64,000 nucleotides of DNA from RUG14130 sp045598325 (GTDB taxonomy: Bacteria; Bacillota; Clostridia; Christensenellales; Aristaeellaceae). A program made the position numbers and the translations under genes. Every line of letters begins with the position of its first letter. Positions within the stretch are counted from its first letter, which is position 1. Under the pieces are notes generated by a model that was not told the origin of the DNA, did no database searches, and saw only the letters and a list, made by a program, of their open reading frames with translations. The stretch lies in contig JAZLLT010000092.1 of NCBI GenBank assembly GCA_045598325.1, positions 1-64,000 of the forward strand, written 5' to 3'. Shown here piece after piece: positions 27,862 through 36,812 of this stretch.

Positions 27862-28692
27862 ATGAAGCTTGAGTATGACAGACAGCAGCTCACCGGCCTC
27901 ATGAAGGATTTTTACATCAGCACCGGTATGCGCATCGTGATGTTCGATGACGAATACCGCATGCTGCTGTCCTACCCGGACCACGACTGCCGTTTCTGCA
28001 GCATCATGAAATCCGTGCCCGCGTCGGAGCGCCTATGCCGCATGAGCGATGAGCACTCCTTCCGTACCTGCGCATCCACACGAAAGCTGTCATTGTATCA
28101 CTGCCACTCAGGTCTCATCGAGGCCACGCTGCCACTCATCGACGGCGGAATCATCATAGGTTATCTGATGTTCGGACAAATCTGCGACTCCGCACAGCAG
28201 GGCGATCCGGCCGCGCGGCTGAGTACCTACGCAAAGGATTTTGCCATCGACTGCACGGATGTCTGTTTTGACGATATCCCGGTCAGATCTCTCGACCAGA
28301 TCAAGGCGGCCTCCAAAATCATGGAAGCACTGACCTACTACGCGCTGTACCAGAAGGCGATTGCTCTGCGCAGGCAGGCGTTTGCCGACAGCATCCGCGA
28401 ATACCTAAAGACGCATATGTCCGAGCCGGTCACAGCTCAAATCATCGCCGATGCCATGCACTGCAGCAGAAGCAAGCTGTATACGGAATGTGAGCAAAAC
28501 CTCGGCACGGGCATCATGGAATACTTAAATCACCTGCGCATGGAGGAAGCCCGCCGCCTGCTGACCGAAACAAACCACCCCGTATCCGCCATCGCGGAGG
28601 CAGTCGGTTTCGCGGATTACAATTACTTCTGCAGGGTGTTCAAAAGGCAAAACGGAATCTCAGCAAAGGCATATAGAGAAGGTAATCAATAA
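27862..28692 (+). CDS. AraC-family regulator with PocR sensory domain
   Basis: A 276-aa protein. Residues ~1-150 are a PocR domain with its cysteine set (CRFCSI, ERLCRMSDEHSFRTC, LYHCHSGLIEATLPL), a PAS-like sensor known from propanediol-type regulators. Residues ~175-275 are an AraC double helix-turn-helix (IADAMHCSRSKLYTECEQNL, IAEAVGFADYNYFCRVFKRQ). GGGAG lies 8 bp before the ATG. It is divergent from operon C and shares its control region, so it very likely regulates that operon and itself. The ligand may be the pathway sugar or an aldehyde product. Confidence 0.87.
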   Translation: MKLEYDRQQLTGLMKDFYISTGMRIVMFDDEYRMLLSYPDHDCRFCSIMKSVPASERLCRMSDEHSFRTCASTRKLSLYHCHSGLIEATLPLIDGGIIIGYLMFGQICDSAQQGDPAARLSTYAKDFAIDCTDVCFDDIPVRSLDQIKAASKIMEALTYYALYQKAIALRRQAFADSIREYLKTHMSEPVTAQIIADAMHCSRSKLYTECEQNLGTGIMEYLNHLRMEEARRLLTETNHPVSAIAEAVGFADYNYFCRVFKRQNGISAKAYREGNQ

Positions 28693-28697
28693 TATGT

Positions 28698-28724
28698 CAG
28701 GCGGCAAGATTTTTCTGCCGCCTG
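28698..28724. terminator. Bidirectional terminator candidate
   Basis: CAGGCGGCA (28698-28706) and TGCCGCCTG (28716-28724), a perfect 9-bp stem between convergent genes. T run after the stem is weak on the plus strand; TTTT-type only on the far side, so activity is moderate at best. Confidence 0.55.
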
Positions 28725-28736
28725 AAAACGAAATTC

Positions 28737-30704
28737 CTACTGTTTTTCAAATACCGGCATTCTTTCCAGCGGCGCGGCTGCCTCTATGAATACAGGACCC
28801 GCGAATACTTCTTCCGTATCCTCGTTTTTCCACTTGCCTTCCGGCAGATAGACCCTCCGCTTTCTGGCTCCTGCTGTCATCACGGGAGCAACCAGATAAT
28901 TGTCACCGAACATATACTGATCCTTGATATCCGCGCAAGCCGGATCATCCGGGAAGGCATACCACATGGCCCGCATCAGCGGCGTGCCGTTTTCATGCGC
29001 TTCACGCATCAAACGGCGCAGGTAGGGGCGCATCTCTTCCCTTCTGCGCATATAATCCGCCAGGATGCCATAGACCTCTTCACCGAAGCTCCAAACTTCG
29101 TTGTCTGCACCCGTGTTGAGTACCGGCGTTCCGTCCTTGCGGAGCACGTCCAGAGATGGCTGACGGTGCCCATGCAGACGCATGACCGGGCAATAGGTCG
29201 CCCACTGGAACCAGCGGATGACCAGCTCCGCAAAAGCCGGATCCTCTGTATATCCCTGATGAAAGCCGCCGATATCAGTAGTCCACCACGGAATGCCTGC
29301 CGCGCCCATGCTGAGACCCGCACATACCTGCTTACGGAAGTCTTCCCAATTGCTCATGATATCGCCGGACCAAACCAGCGCGCCATATCTTTGACTGCCA
29401 CTCCATGCGCAGCGCACCAAATTCACGGGATTCTCCTGTCCTTCCGCCCGCATACCATCATAGAACATACGGGAATACAACTGGGGGTATATATTGCCCA
29501 CCTGCGGTACGGAGCCAAGGTGGTAGCGGTAGTTTTTGAAATCATAAGTGCCGTACTCCGGCTCCGCTTCATCCAGCCAGAAGATCCGGATGCCATCGTC
29601 GTAATAGTTCTGCTTGATCTTCTTCCATACATAGGCACGGGCGCGGGGGTTAGTAGCGTCAAAGAACATGCTGGGCTCCACATATCGCATACCAACCTGT
29701 TCGCCGTACTCCGCCCGTACCAGCAGACCCTGCTGTTCCATTTCGGCATAGTTCTCACTGGTCAGGGACACCTGAGGCCACACGCTGACCATCAGCTCAA
29801 TACCCATATCCTTGAGTTCCTTCACCATCGCCGCAGGATCCGGGAAAAACTCCGGGTCAAAGCGGTAATCGCCCATCTTCGGCCAGTGGAAGAAGTCACA
29901 GACTATGACATCTATCTTTAGACCGCGGCGCTTGTATTCCCGCGCCACATCCAGAAGCTGTTCCTGGTTCCAGTAGCGCAGTTTGCACTGCCAGAAGCCG
30001 AGACCGTATTCCGGCATCTCGGGAACCGTTCCCGTGGCTTTGCCGTAGTGTGCGGAAATCTCCGCCGGCGTGTCTCCGCAGGTCACCCAGTAATCCAGCT
30101 GCTTTATGGAATCCGCATGCCATGTTGTGCGGTTCTTTCCGAAGCTCACGCTGCCGATGGCGGGATTATGCCACAAAAAGCCGTATCCTTTGCTCGAAAT
30201 ATAAAAAGGAACGCTGGCCTGAGAATTGCGGTGCGCCAGTTCCAACGTGCAGCCCTTCCAGTCCAGAATCTCCTCCTGATACTGTCCCATGCCGTACAGA
30301 TGTTCTCCGTCCTGCCCGTCAAAGGTCACATCCAGAGAAAAATCACCACCCGTCAGTGGCTGGAACCTGCGGCTTTTGAGACTCAGTGCGTTGGCGGGAG
30401 CGGTTTCGCGCAGCAGCAGTTCCCCTTTTTGATTGTAGAATCCTATGCGGGCATAGCGGTGCCAGCCATCCATGGTGATTTCCGCCCGCAGTTTTCCCAC
30501 GCGGATGGAAGCGCTTTCATCATTTACTTCAATGACAGGGTCTGCCGGATTATCGGGTTCCAGCAGCGCAAAGCGGTTGTCCGCCGCCTCACCCATGAGC
30601 ACGGAGCGCACACGGATACTGTCCTGTCCCCAGGGCGAGAGCACCAGCGTTTCTCCGTGCCCTCTCCAGATAAGATCATTGCCTTCCCGTGAAAACCACT
30701 GCAT
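28737..30704 (-). CDS. GH31 alpha-glycosidase (alpha-xylosidase/alpha-glucosidase type)
   Basis: The ATG at 30704 with AAAGGAAG upstream gives 655 aa; the frame opens at a TTG 18 bp earlier. Full GH31 layout: N-terminal beta-sandwich, TIM barrel with nucleophile in IFWLDEAEPE (D378) and acid/base in VWSGDI (D448), then MRLHGHR and C-terminal beta-domains. The nucleophile context LDEAEPE is that of the YicI-like alpha-xylosidase side of the family. No signal peptide, so it acts on imported oligosaccharides. It lies 21 bp behind the GH39-like gene in operon D. Confidence 0.85.
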   Translation of the reverse strand: MQWFSREGNDLIWRGHGETLVLSPWGQDSIRVRSVLMGEAADNRFALLEPDNPADPVIEVNDESASIRVGKLRAEITMDGWHRYARIGFYNQKGELLLRETAPANALSLKSRRFQPLTGGDFSLDVTFDGQDGEHLYGMGQYQEEILDWKGCTLELAHRNSQASVPFYISSKGYGFLWHNPAIGSVSFGKNRTTWHADSIKQLDYWVTCGDTPAEISAHYGKATGTVPEMPEYGLGFWQCKLRYWNQEQLLDVAREYKRRGLKIDVIVCDFFHWPKMGDYRFDPEFFPDPAAMVKELKDMGIELMVSVWPQVSLTSENYAEMEQQGLLVRAEYGEQVGMRYVEPSMFFDATNPRARAYVWKKIKQNYYDDGIRIFWLDEAEPEYGTYDFKNYRYHLGSVPQVGNIYPQLYSRMFYDGMRAEGQENPVNLVRCAWSGSQRYGALVWSGDIMSNWEDFRKQVCAGLSMGAAGIPWWTTDIGGFHQGYTEDPAFAELVIRWFQWATYCPVMRLHGHRQPSLDVLRKDGTPVLNTGADNEVWSFGEEVYGILADYMRRREEMRPYLRRLMREAHENGTPLMRAMWYAFPDDPACADIKDQYMFGDNYLVAPVMTAGARKRRVYLPEGKWKNEDTEEVFAGPVFIEAAAPLERMPVFEKQ

Positions 30705-30725
30705 ACCGTGACTTCCTTTCAAGCT

Positions 30726-32606
30726 TTATTTGGTAATTTTCCACTGAACGGCGGCATCCACTCCTCCGTCCATTATGGAGTAAGTGAGCTTCAGTACGCC
30801 CCGGAACCCCTCCGGGCAGGCCATTTCATAGGTTTCTCCGCTCTGCATATCGGTTCCGAGCTTTAATGTCTTGCTCTCCACGCAGTTCTCCGCTTCGTCC
30901 AGATATTCCGCAGTCAGTGTGCACACGGTGTTTTCCCCACCGTTATACAAAACCGGCGTAACAAACAGCGTTTCGGGCAGATCGTCCAGCACCACGCTGC
31001 CGCGGGCCGTGCCCGTTTCCTCACTGCCCATTCCGGCCCAGGCGGAGAAGGTACCCAGATCGAATTCCGAATACAAAGTGGCATTTCTGTTCTCAAAGAA
31101 ATACTCCTTTTTGAGTACTTTCGCCGTTTCGCCGGATATGGGTACTCCGTTCTCCATGCTCCACACGGCGGCGGGCTCATACGTTTCTCCCGCACGAATT
31201 GCTTCGATATAAAGGATTCCTTTCCCCGCCAGTTCAAAGTCCAGCGTCAGTTCACTCGTGCTTACATCCGTCAGTTCCCGCAGCAGATAAAGTTCATCCG
31301 TATCGGTTCCGTTATAGATGCCGGGATGATCGGCGTCTATAGTATACACCCGTATATCCGACCGGTCAAATGGCAAACCATCCAACGCCACGGTAAAGGA
31401 CTGCGTCTTCACCGCTTTTGTATAAAGCAGGATTCCCACATGTTCCTCATCCATACCCGCAAGACCTTTGATGTACTTGCTTTCCGTCAGCTCCGCCCGG
31501 CAGACCGGCAGCCGGTTGTACAGAGCCAGCACATGGAACAGCGCCGACCGTTCGCTGGTCTTGTTGTCCACCATGTTCAGCCCTTCGCCGTTATCACGCC
31601 AAGTCGCCCAGTTGACGCTCGTCACCGTGGGCATTTCCACCAGATTGCGAATGGCTTCCGCGGCCAGTACGGCAGAGTTGAGACCGCTGCTTTCCTCCGT
31701 CTTCCACTTGCCGTCCGCTCCCGCCTCCCGCACATGGAACTCATTGATGTGCAGCCCCACCGTATCAAAGACATCGCCGAGGGACGACAGCAGATCATTC
31801 ATGGTCTTCACATTCGCAAAATACCGCAATGTACCATAGTTATGGAACGAGACAAAATCCATCGGCCAGTCGTTCTGCTCTACAGTGTCAAGAAATGACC
31901 TCATTTCTTCCTTATTCATATACTCCGGGAAGGCGATGGACATGCCGCCTACGGATGCATACGGATTGCCGTCTCGAATGCCCTGCGCACCGTATCCGTA
32001 CATTTCAATAAACTCTTTCCAAGTTCCGCTGTAAAATACATGCATTCCGCTGCCATTCGTCAGATCCGGCTCATTCCAGATCTCATTTGCCGCGAGCGGC
32101 CAGCCCTTTTCCGCGTAATGGGCGGAAATATCCGCACAAAGCTGTCGCCAGAGTTCCATGTCCTCCGGCGCACTGCGCCAGGTACCATCCTCTGACTGCA
32201 GGAGGGCCGGCATATACCCATAGGAGAAATAGGGCTGCGTCCCGTTCTCGTAGAGCTTTTTGAGCAGCAGATCCAACGCCGTATATTGATTTGTCATGTT
32301 GTCCCGGGTACCCTGCGCAAAATACTTGCCCAGTCCCCCGTTTCCCATGGACAGATCCACGCGCATATTCTCGCTGCGCAACTCCCGCAATGTGGACACC
32401 GCTTTCATATAAGCAGTGCTGTCAGTGCCCAGCCCGAAGGAATAGGAGACGGAAAACGTATTCTGCCGCTTAAGCAGCGGAATCCCCGAAAGATGAGAAA
32501 AATCCGCCCTGATCATAATTCTATCCTCCGCCTGTCCAAAAACGGCAGTGCCGCAAAGCAGCGACACTGCCAGGATTGCGGAAAGAATTTTCTTTCCGAT
32601 GCTCAT
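30726..32606 (-). CDS. Secreted GH39-like glycosidase (paralogue)
   Basis: A 626-aa protein with signal peptide (SAILAVSLLCGTAVFGQAED). Same architecture as the protein at 1993-3939: MRVDLSMGNGGLG, NEIWNEPD (acid/base E179), LHINEFH (nucleophile E289), then a C-terminal beta-domain ending in a conserved SEFDLGTFSAWAGMG stretch (SEFDLGSFTAYAGMG in the other copy). Start and previous stop overlap by one base (TAATG), so translation is coupled to the LamG gene. Probably a retaining exo-enzyme on the same class of glycan as its paralogue, with different partner enzymes (GH31 here, GH28 there). Confidence 0.75.
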   Translation of the reverse strand: MSIGKKILSAILAVSLLCGTAVFGQAEDRIMIRADFSHLSGIPLLKRQNTFSVSYSFGLGTDSTAYMKAVSTLRELRSENMRVDLSMGNGGLGKYFAQGTRDNMTNQYTALDLLLKKLYENGTQPYFSYGYMPALLQSEDGTWRSAPEDMELWRQLCADISAHYAEKGWPLAANEIWNEPDLTNGSGMHVFYSGTWKEFIEMYGYGAQGIRDGNPYASVGGMSIAFPEYMNKEEMRSFLDTVEQNDWPMDFVSFHNYGTLRYFANVKTMNDLLSSLGDVFDTVGLHINEFHVREAGADGKWKTEESSGLNSAVLAAEAIRNLVEMPTVTSVNWATWRDNGEGLNMVDNKTSERSALFHVLALYNRLPVCRAELTESKYIKGLAGMDEEHVGILLYTKAVKTQSFTVALDGLPFDRSDIRVYTIDADHPGIYNGTDTDELYLLRELTDVSTSELTLDFELAGKGILYIEAIRAGETYEPAAVWSMENGVPISGETAKVLKKEYFFENRNATLYSEFDLGTFSAWAGMGSEETGTARGSVVLDDLPETLFVTPVLYNGGENTVCTLTAEYLDEAENCVESKTLKLGTDMQSGETYEMACPEGFRGVLKLTYSIMDGGVDAAVQWKITK

Positions 32607-33361
32607 TATCCGATTCCTTCCAGCTCACTCAGGTCGGCAATGGCTCCGTCGAAGATCATCAGGTCATCAACAAGACCGATGAACCCATACATTACGTTGT
32701 CATCCCAGGGCACATAGCTGCCGCCGATGGCAGCGCCGTAAGGATCACAGTTCACCGTGGGGCAGGGACAGTCGATACTGCCGCGCAGTTCGCCGTCGAT
32801 CCACGCCGTCATAGTGTTCGTCACGGCATCCAGAGAGCAGACGTACCAGTGATAATCCTTGATACCTTCCAGCACGGTATTGGTACTGTCCATGCGGCCC
32901 CAGAAATCGCGTTCAGGATCGCCGACAATGGGGGAATAAATCAGGTGATCGCTTCCATTATACGTATACTTGGCAACCAACTGGCAAATGCCGCTCTGCA
33001 ATCCGTTGTAGCCGGTAGAGAACACTCGGGAAGCTTCTCCGGCATAACCCAAATGCTTGGCGTAGAAGCTGATGGTGTAGCTCTCCAGAGCATCGGTGAA
33101 GTCTCCGACCGTTGCTTCGGTAACCAGCACAGTCTCGCCGTCCAACTCCAGCGCACCCGCGCCGACAGCCGCTTCATCACTGAGGTTCAGGGTTCCCTTG
33201 CCCTTCTTAATCAGGTCATTCCCGTTACCAGAAACATCCTTGCCGAGGTTCTCCGCATCCTCGAAATCGTAGTGCGCGACGAGCGTGATGCCCTCCGCGT
33301 TCACGGCAAATGCGCCAAAGAGTACCATCAGCGCTAGCAGCAGGCAAACCAGTTTCTTCAT
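32606..33361 (-). CDS. Secreted LamG-domain protein (paralogue)
   Basis: MKKLVCLLLALMVLFGAFAV is the signal peptide from the ATG at 33361 (251 aa); an ATG two codons earlier sits only 4 bp from GGAG and is less likely. One LamG-type jelly roll: LVAHYDFEDAENLGKDVSGN at its start, a YTISFYAKHLG strand, YHWYVCSLDAVTNTMTAWID. Related to the 261-aa protein at 4.0-4.8 kb (FTFDDAENLGADASANGNNL). Likely binds the substrate of the GH39-like enzyme encoded next. Confidence 0.73.
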   Translation of the reverse strand: MKKLVCLLLALMVLFGAFAVNAEGITLVAHYDFEDAENLGKDVSGNGNDLIKKGKGTLNLSDEAAVGAGALELDGETVLVTEATVGDFTDALESYTISFYAKHLGYAGEASRVFSTGYNGLQSGICQLVAKYTYNGSDHLIYSPIVGDPERDFWGRMDSTNTVLEGIKDYHWYVCSLDAVTNTMTAWIDGELRGSIDCPCPTVNCDPYGAAIGGSYVPWDDNVMYGFIGLVDDLMIFDGAIADLSELEGIG

Positions 33362-33410
33362 AACCATACCTCTCCTTACTCTATTATTAGGGGCTTTCTG
33401 CCCCCTGAGT

Positions 33411-34745
33411 TCATTCGATCTTGATCTCCGGCTGCACTAAACTGCTCAGCGCATCCAGCGATTCCTGAGAAGGATTCTCGTAGGTTTCCGCGAACACGCG
33501 TCCGGGGATGTTGCTGTTGACTCCAAAGTCAGACCACAAAACATGATCTCTGAACCACGTAGCGTTTTCACCCAGAGCCAGCACGCTCCGCTCCGTCATG
33601 ATCCGCAGCGAGTCAATGGATTCGTCATCAAACACGATATTGTCAAAGCGTTCCCACGCCTCAACTTCATCCTTCCAGTCATAGGGATAGAGGAAATCCG
33701 TGAGAATCGCGGCAATGGCTTCCTTGTCCTCAACGCAGTTCTGGATGAACCAGCCGTCATGGATGTTCTGGGCATTCGCATAGTCATCCGCCTGAGGGCC
33801 GATCGGAATGGCGAGGATACCGAATTCATCATCTTCCAGATTGCTCGTGTAGTTGGTAACTTCCCAACTGTACACCTGATAGAAGGCGATCTTTCCGCGG
33901 TTCCATAGCTTTTCCCACATACCCCAGGACCAAGCATCGCTGTAGCAAATGCCGTAATCGTTGACAAGCGCGCGGCACCACTCGATGGCTTCAATAGCTT
34001 CGGGGGTGTTCAGCGCGTAGGTATACTTCAGGTTTTCGTCCACCGTGACGCACTGTCCGCCGTTAGCATAAACAAAGGACTCCGCAATCACGGGCGCTGA
34101 ACCGTAGGCGCCGAAGCCCCAGATGTCCGTCGCTCCGTCGTTATTGGTATCCAGTGTGCATTTGCGCGCCAGCTCCAGCAGTTTGTCCCAGGTCCATTCA
34201 CGATTTTCCTGCAGCTCGTACAAATATTCATCCGTGATGCCCATGGACGCGCAAATCCGCTTGTTGAACAGGATTACCGTGCCGGGAGCGTCATCGCTCA
34301 CCGAGACCGTATAGTTTTTCCCTTGATATTTCCAGGGATCCATGGCGTTTTTGTTCCACATCTCATCATCCATATCGATGTAGTCATCTAGCGGGGACAG
34401 CAGATCCGCATAGACCCATGTGGGCAGGATATAGTCGATCACGTGGCAGAAGGCATCCGCGACCTTTTCGCCGCTCATCGCCTGCACCTTCACCACCGCG
34501 TCCCAGGAGTGGAAGTCTCCGGTGGTTATGAATTCCAGCTTGCAGTTGTACTTCTTCTCGATGTCCTCAATCAGTTGTACCTCATCGGCATAGGTAGGCG
34601 AATTTTCCGATGGTGCCAGGTTCCGATAAGAGCCGAGTGTCACGGTCCTGCCATTCAGATCCCAGTTTTTTTCCTCCGCGGACGCGGGTAAAACCATTCC
34701 GAACAGGCAGATGAGCGACAGAAAAACCGACAGGCATCTTTTCAT
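33411..34745 (-). CDS. ABC transporter extracellular solute-binding protein (family 1)
   Basis: A 444-aa protein with signal peptide (MKRCLSVFLSLICLFGMVLP, cleaved about ASAEE) and no lipobox cysteine. A close paralogue of the protein at 9333-10652: NGRTVTLGSYRNLAPSEN, EKVADAFCHVIDYILPTWV, CTLDTNNDGATDIWGFG with the same EF-hand-like loop. First gene of operon D; no permease is encoded in this operon, so it must use permeases from elsewhere, perhaps operon B. GGGGAGG lies 10 bp before the ATG. Confidence 0.85.
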   Translation of the reverse strand: MKRCLSVFLSLICLFGMVLPASAEEKNWDLNGRTVTLGSYRNLAPSENSPTYADEVQLIEDIEKKYNCKLEFITTGDFHSWDAVVKVQAMSGEKVADAFCHVIDYILPTWVYADLLSPLDDYIDMDDEMWNKNAMDPWKYQGKNYTVSVSDDAPGTVILFNKRICASMGITDEYLYELQENREWTWDKLLELARKCTLDTNNDGATDIWGFGAYGSAPVIAESFVYANGGQCVTVDENLKYTYALNTPEAIEAIEWCRALVNDYGICYSDAWSWGMWEKLWNRGKIAFYQVYSWEVTNYTSNLEDDEFGILAIPIGPQADDYANAQNIHDGWFIQNCVEDKEAIAAILTDFLYPYDWKDEVEAWERFDNIVFDDESIDSLRIMTERSVLALGENATWFRDHVLWSDFGVNSNIPGRVFAETYENPSQESLDALSSLVQPEIKIE

Positions 34746-34794
34746 AGCAAATCGTCCTCCCCTTTATGCGCTGCAGGATATTTATTGACATCTT

Positions 34795-34828
34795 ACATGA
34801 TTTATTATATACTATTATTTAATCATGT
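34795..34828. promoter_or_regulatory. Candidate operator of operon D
   Basis: ACATGATT (34795-34802) and AATCATGT (34821-34828) form a perfect 8-bp inverted repeat. On the minus strand it encloses a TATAAT-like -10 (in AGTATATAATAAATC) with a poor -35, which fits an activated promoter for the gene at 34745. It lies between divergent genes, next to the AraC gene. Confidence 0.5.
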
Positions 34829-34918
34829 ATAGCATTATTTCTTCATCTAATAATACTATTTCGGCTATTTTGCGCCAATATAACATATCTGCCGCAGGTT
34901 TACGACCGGAAAGAAGGT

Positions 34919-35845
34919 ATGATTATGCTTCAAAAAGATGCTTCCCGCCTCAGTACACTCCCCGCCGCAAGAGAACCCGCTCACGGCAGCCGTGATTTCC
35001 CGATAGCCACTTACCCCATCTGCTACAAGCCCCCGGGAGAATACCTGTTCTACGCACATTTTCATGAGGAAATCGAATCATTTGCCGTTCTGGAAGGCAG
35101 CGCCGAGGTATGGGTCAATGCCACGCAGTATATTCTGCACGCGGGCGACATTCTGCTCATCAAACCTGGTTCCATCCATTATGCGAAATTTCATTCCGCG
35201 GAGATCTGCGACACGGTTGCCGTCCTGTTCCATCGTCTGATCCTCTGCCGCCCCGCAGAGCAGGACATCATATTCAGGAAATACCTGTCCCGGATGGACG
35301 AAGACGATTTCTCTCCCGCGCTCGTGTATACCGCGTCGCAGCCCTATGCAAGGGAAGCGTTAGATGACCTTCTGGAAATCATACGACTGCTTTCCCAGAC
35401 CATGCGGAGCGGAGAGGAACTGCTCATCAAATCACATCTGTTTCATTTTACGTATCTGTTTTTCAGATACTCAGAGGAACGGAACACCGGATCTTCCCGC
35501 GATACGATCACAGCCGTTATAAGGCAAAGCTTGTCATTTATCACCGAACATTATTATGAAGATTTGACAACGGCAATACTGGCTTCTCAGGTTCATCTCA
35601 GCGTCAGTCAATATGAGCGGCTCTTCAGGCGCATCATGAACCGCTCCCCCATCGCATATCTGATGGAATACCGCATCAACATGGCCAAGGCGCTCCTGAC
35701 CGACACCACGGCAAAGATCTCCGAGATCGCGATGAGCACCGGCTGGCGCAATTTCAGCTATTTTAACCGATGTTTCCTCCGTTTTGTCAACATGACCCCC
35801 GGCGCCTTCCGCAGAGAAAACAATAAACAAAAAGGCCGCTCATGA
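34919..35845 (+). CDS. AraC-family regulator with cupin domain
   Basis: A 308-aa protein. An N-terminal cupin (YAHFHEEIESFAVLEGSAEV, LHAGDILLIKPGSIHYAKF) is followed by a C-terminal AraC domain (AILASQVHLSVSQYERLFRR, ISEIAMSTGWRNFSYFNRCF). GAAGG lies just before the ATG; an ATG two codons later is possible. Divergent from operon D (SBP, LamG, GH39-like, GH31), so it probably activates that operon on sensing an imported sugar. No clear terminator follows. Confidence 0.87.
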   Translation: MIMLQKDASRLSTLPAAREPAHGSRDFPIATYPICYKPPGEYLFYAHFHEEIESFAVLEGSAEVWVNATQYILHAGDILLIKPGSIHYAKFHSAEICDTVAVLFHRLILCRPAEQDIIFRKYLSRMDEDDFSPALVYTASQPYAREALDDLLEIIRLLSQTMRSGEELLIKSHLFHFTYLFFRYSEERNTGSSRDTITAVIRQSLSFITEHYYEDLTTAILASQVHLSVSQYERLFRRIMNRSPIAYLMEYRINMAKALLTDTTAKISEIAMSTGWRNFSYFNRCFLRFVNMTPGAFRRENNKQKGRS

Positions 35846-36399
35846 TGCCATGGCCAAAGTCAGATTACTGCTATGTGTCATAAAGGAAGCCGAGATCGAC
35901 CTGTTCCATATACACCGCATTTTGAGTGAAGGATACAGAATAAGCAGCCGTAAAGCAAGTTTTGACAAGTCTTTCACAACATGCATGATACTCATCTGAT
36001 GATCGGAATGTTATATTGTTTGGCACTCCTTCCTTGAGGAATATTGTTCTTGATTACTCGGCGCATCTGGCGAGATCGCAAAGCTTACTGAAGTAACAAA
36101 TCCTGGACTTTCAGCCGATGGGCGTAAGATCCATGTTTTTTCTCTGGTAAAAACACAGAATACAATAAAACATCGATGGGATTACATAACCATATACCAA
36201 ATCACTTTATATAGGTCAAGTTGCTTATGTCTGAAAGATCTTTTCCAAAGGACTAATAATGGCAATCGCAGAATGCATTTTCCTGCAAGCTATCCTGCAG
36301 CGGCATTTGCGCCGAAAGCCATGGCTTCGCCTTAGTTGATCCCGGTCGCGTTACGATTGCGTTAACATCGTACCAATTTGCATGTTTTTTGCATCTTTC
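35846..36399. other. Intergenic region, no gene recognised
   Basis: Lower-GC sequence between the AraC stop and the tRNA-bearing repeat. A 49-codon frame from 35850 has no clear RBS and no recognisable family. No RNA gene or clear remnant was identified by reading. Confidence 0.5.
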
Positions 36400-36486
36400 A
36401 TAATTTTCCAAAATTCAACTCTGAACCGCCATTTTATGTCGATTTTTTGCTCTGTTTTTGGGCTTGAAATGAGAATTTCAGCCCCG

Positions 36487-36529
36487 TTTGGTAAGGATGA
36501 GGTCGCCAGTTCGAATCTGGCCATCAGCT
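36487..36529 (+). pseudogene. 3' half of tRNA-Thr(GGT), attachment-site remnant
   Basis: Loop TTGGTAA with anticodon GGT, anticodon-stem 3' arm GGATG, T arm GCCAG-TTCGAAT-CTGGC (36505-36521), acceptor arm CATCAGC and discriminator T. The 5' half is absent: the bases before the loop (CCCCG) do not pair with GGATG. Breakpoint in the anticodon loop is typical of tyrosine-integrase attachment sites. Confidence 0.7.
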
Positions 36530-36536
36530 TGAGAAT

Positions 36537-36564
36537 CCCTGCAGAAATGCAGGGTTTTTCTTTT
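36537..36564 (+). terminator. Intrinsic terminator of the tRNA remnant
   Basis: CCCTGCA-GAAA-TGCAGGG followed by TTTTTCTTTT; a perfect 7-bp stem with T run, 7 bp after the tRNA 3' end. Confidence 0.8.
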
Positions 36565-36812
36565 ACATTTTTCCGGATGCGCACTGATTCGGTTTCCGTT
36601 TCGCTGTGACCGGTGACAGCTCCAGGTCCGGATTTGCAACGAATCTACACATTTATCCCCCCTAAATGCAAAAATCGATGTGCAGATATGCACATCGAGG
36701 AAACGAAAATCGGAGCGCGGACAGCGACAGCAAAAAAACGGCCTCGGTTCAATACCCCTCGTCCGCGCTTTTCAGCCGGATTTGGTGGCCCTTGAGCCGC
36801 GGTCGCATTCTG

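Larger units (their letters stand above)
36400..36697 (+). repeat. Direct repeat copy 1 (tRNA-Thr 3' half with flanks)
   Basis: About 295 bp shared with 49434-49727 in the same orientation, differing by scattered substitutions and small indels. It includes CTCTGAACCGCCATTTTATG, the tRNA half, a terminator, CCGGATGCGCACTGATTCGG, and ends in a perfect hairpin CGATGTGCA/TGCACATCG (36676-36684 / 36689-36697, GATA loop). The layout suggests an attachment site plus element end. Confidence 0.8.

Noticed and set aside
35850..35999. 49-codon frame beginning MAKVRLLLCVIKE
   Set aside because: No RBS, no family, follows the AraC stop by chance spacing; not listed as a gene.
36487..36529. Intact tRNA-Thr gene
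   Set aside because: The D arm, 5' acceptor arm and 5' anticodon stem are missing in both copies.
36351..36725. Minus-strand frames reading LMARFELATSSLPNGA, also at 49468-49732
   Set aside because: They are the antisense translation of the tRNA T arm, a well-known kind of spurious protein; the DNA is a tRNA remnant.
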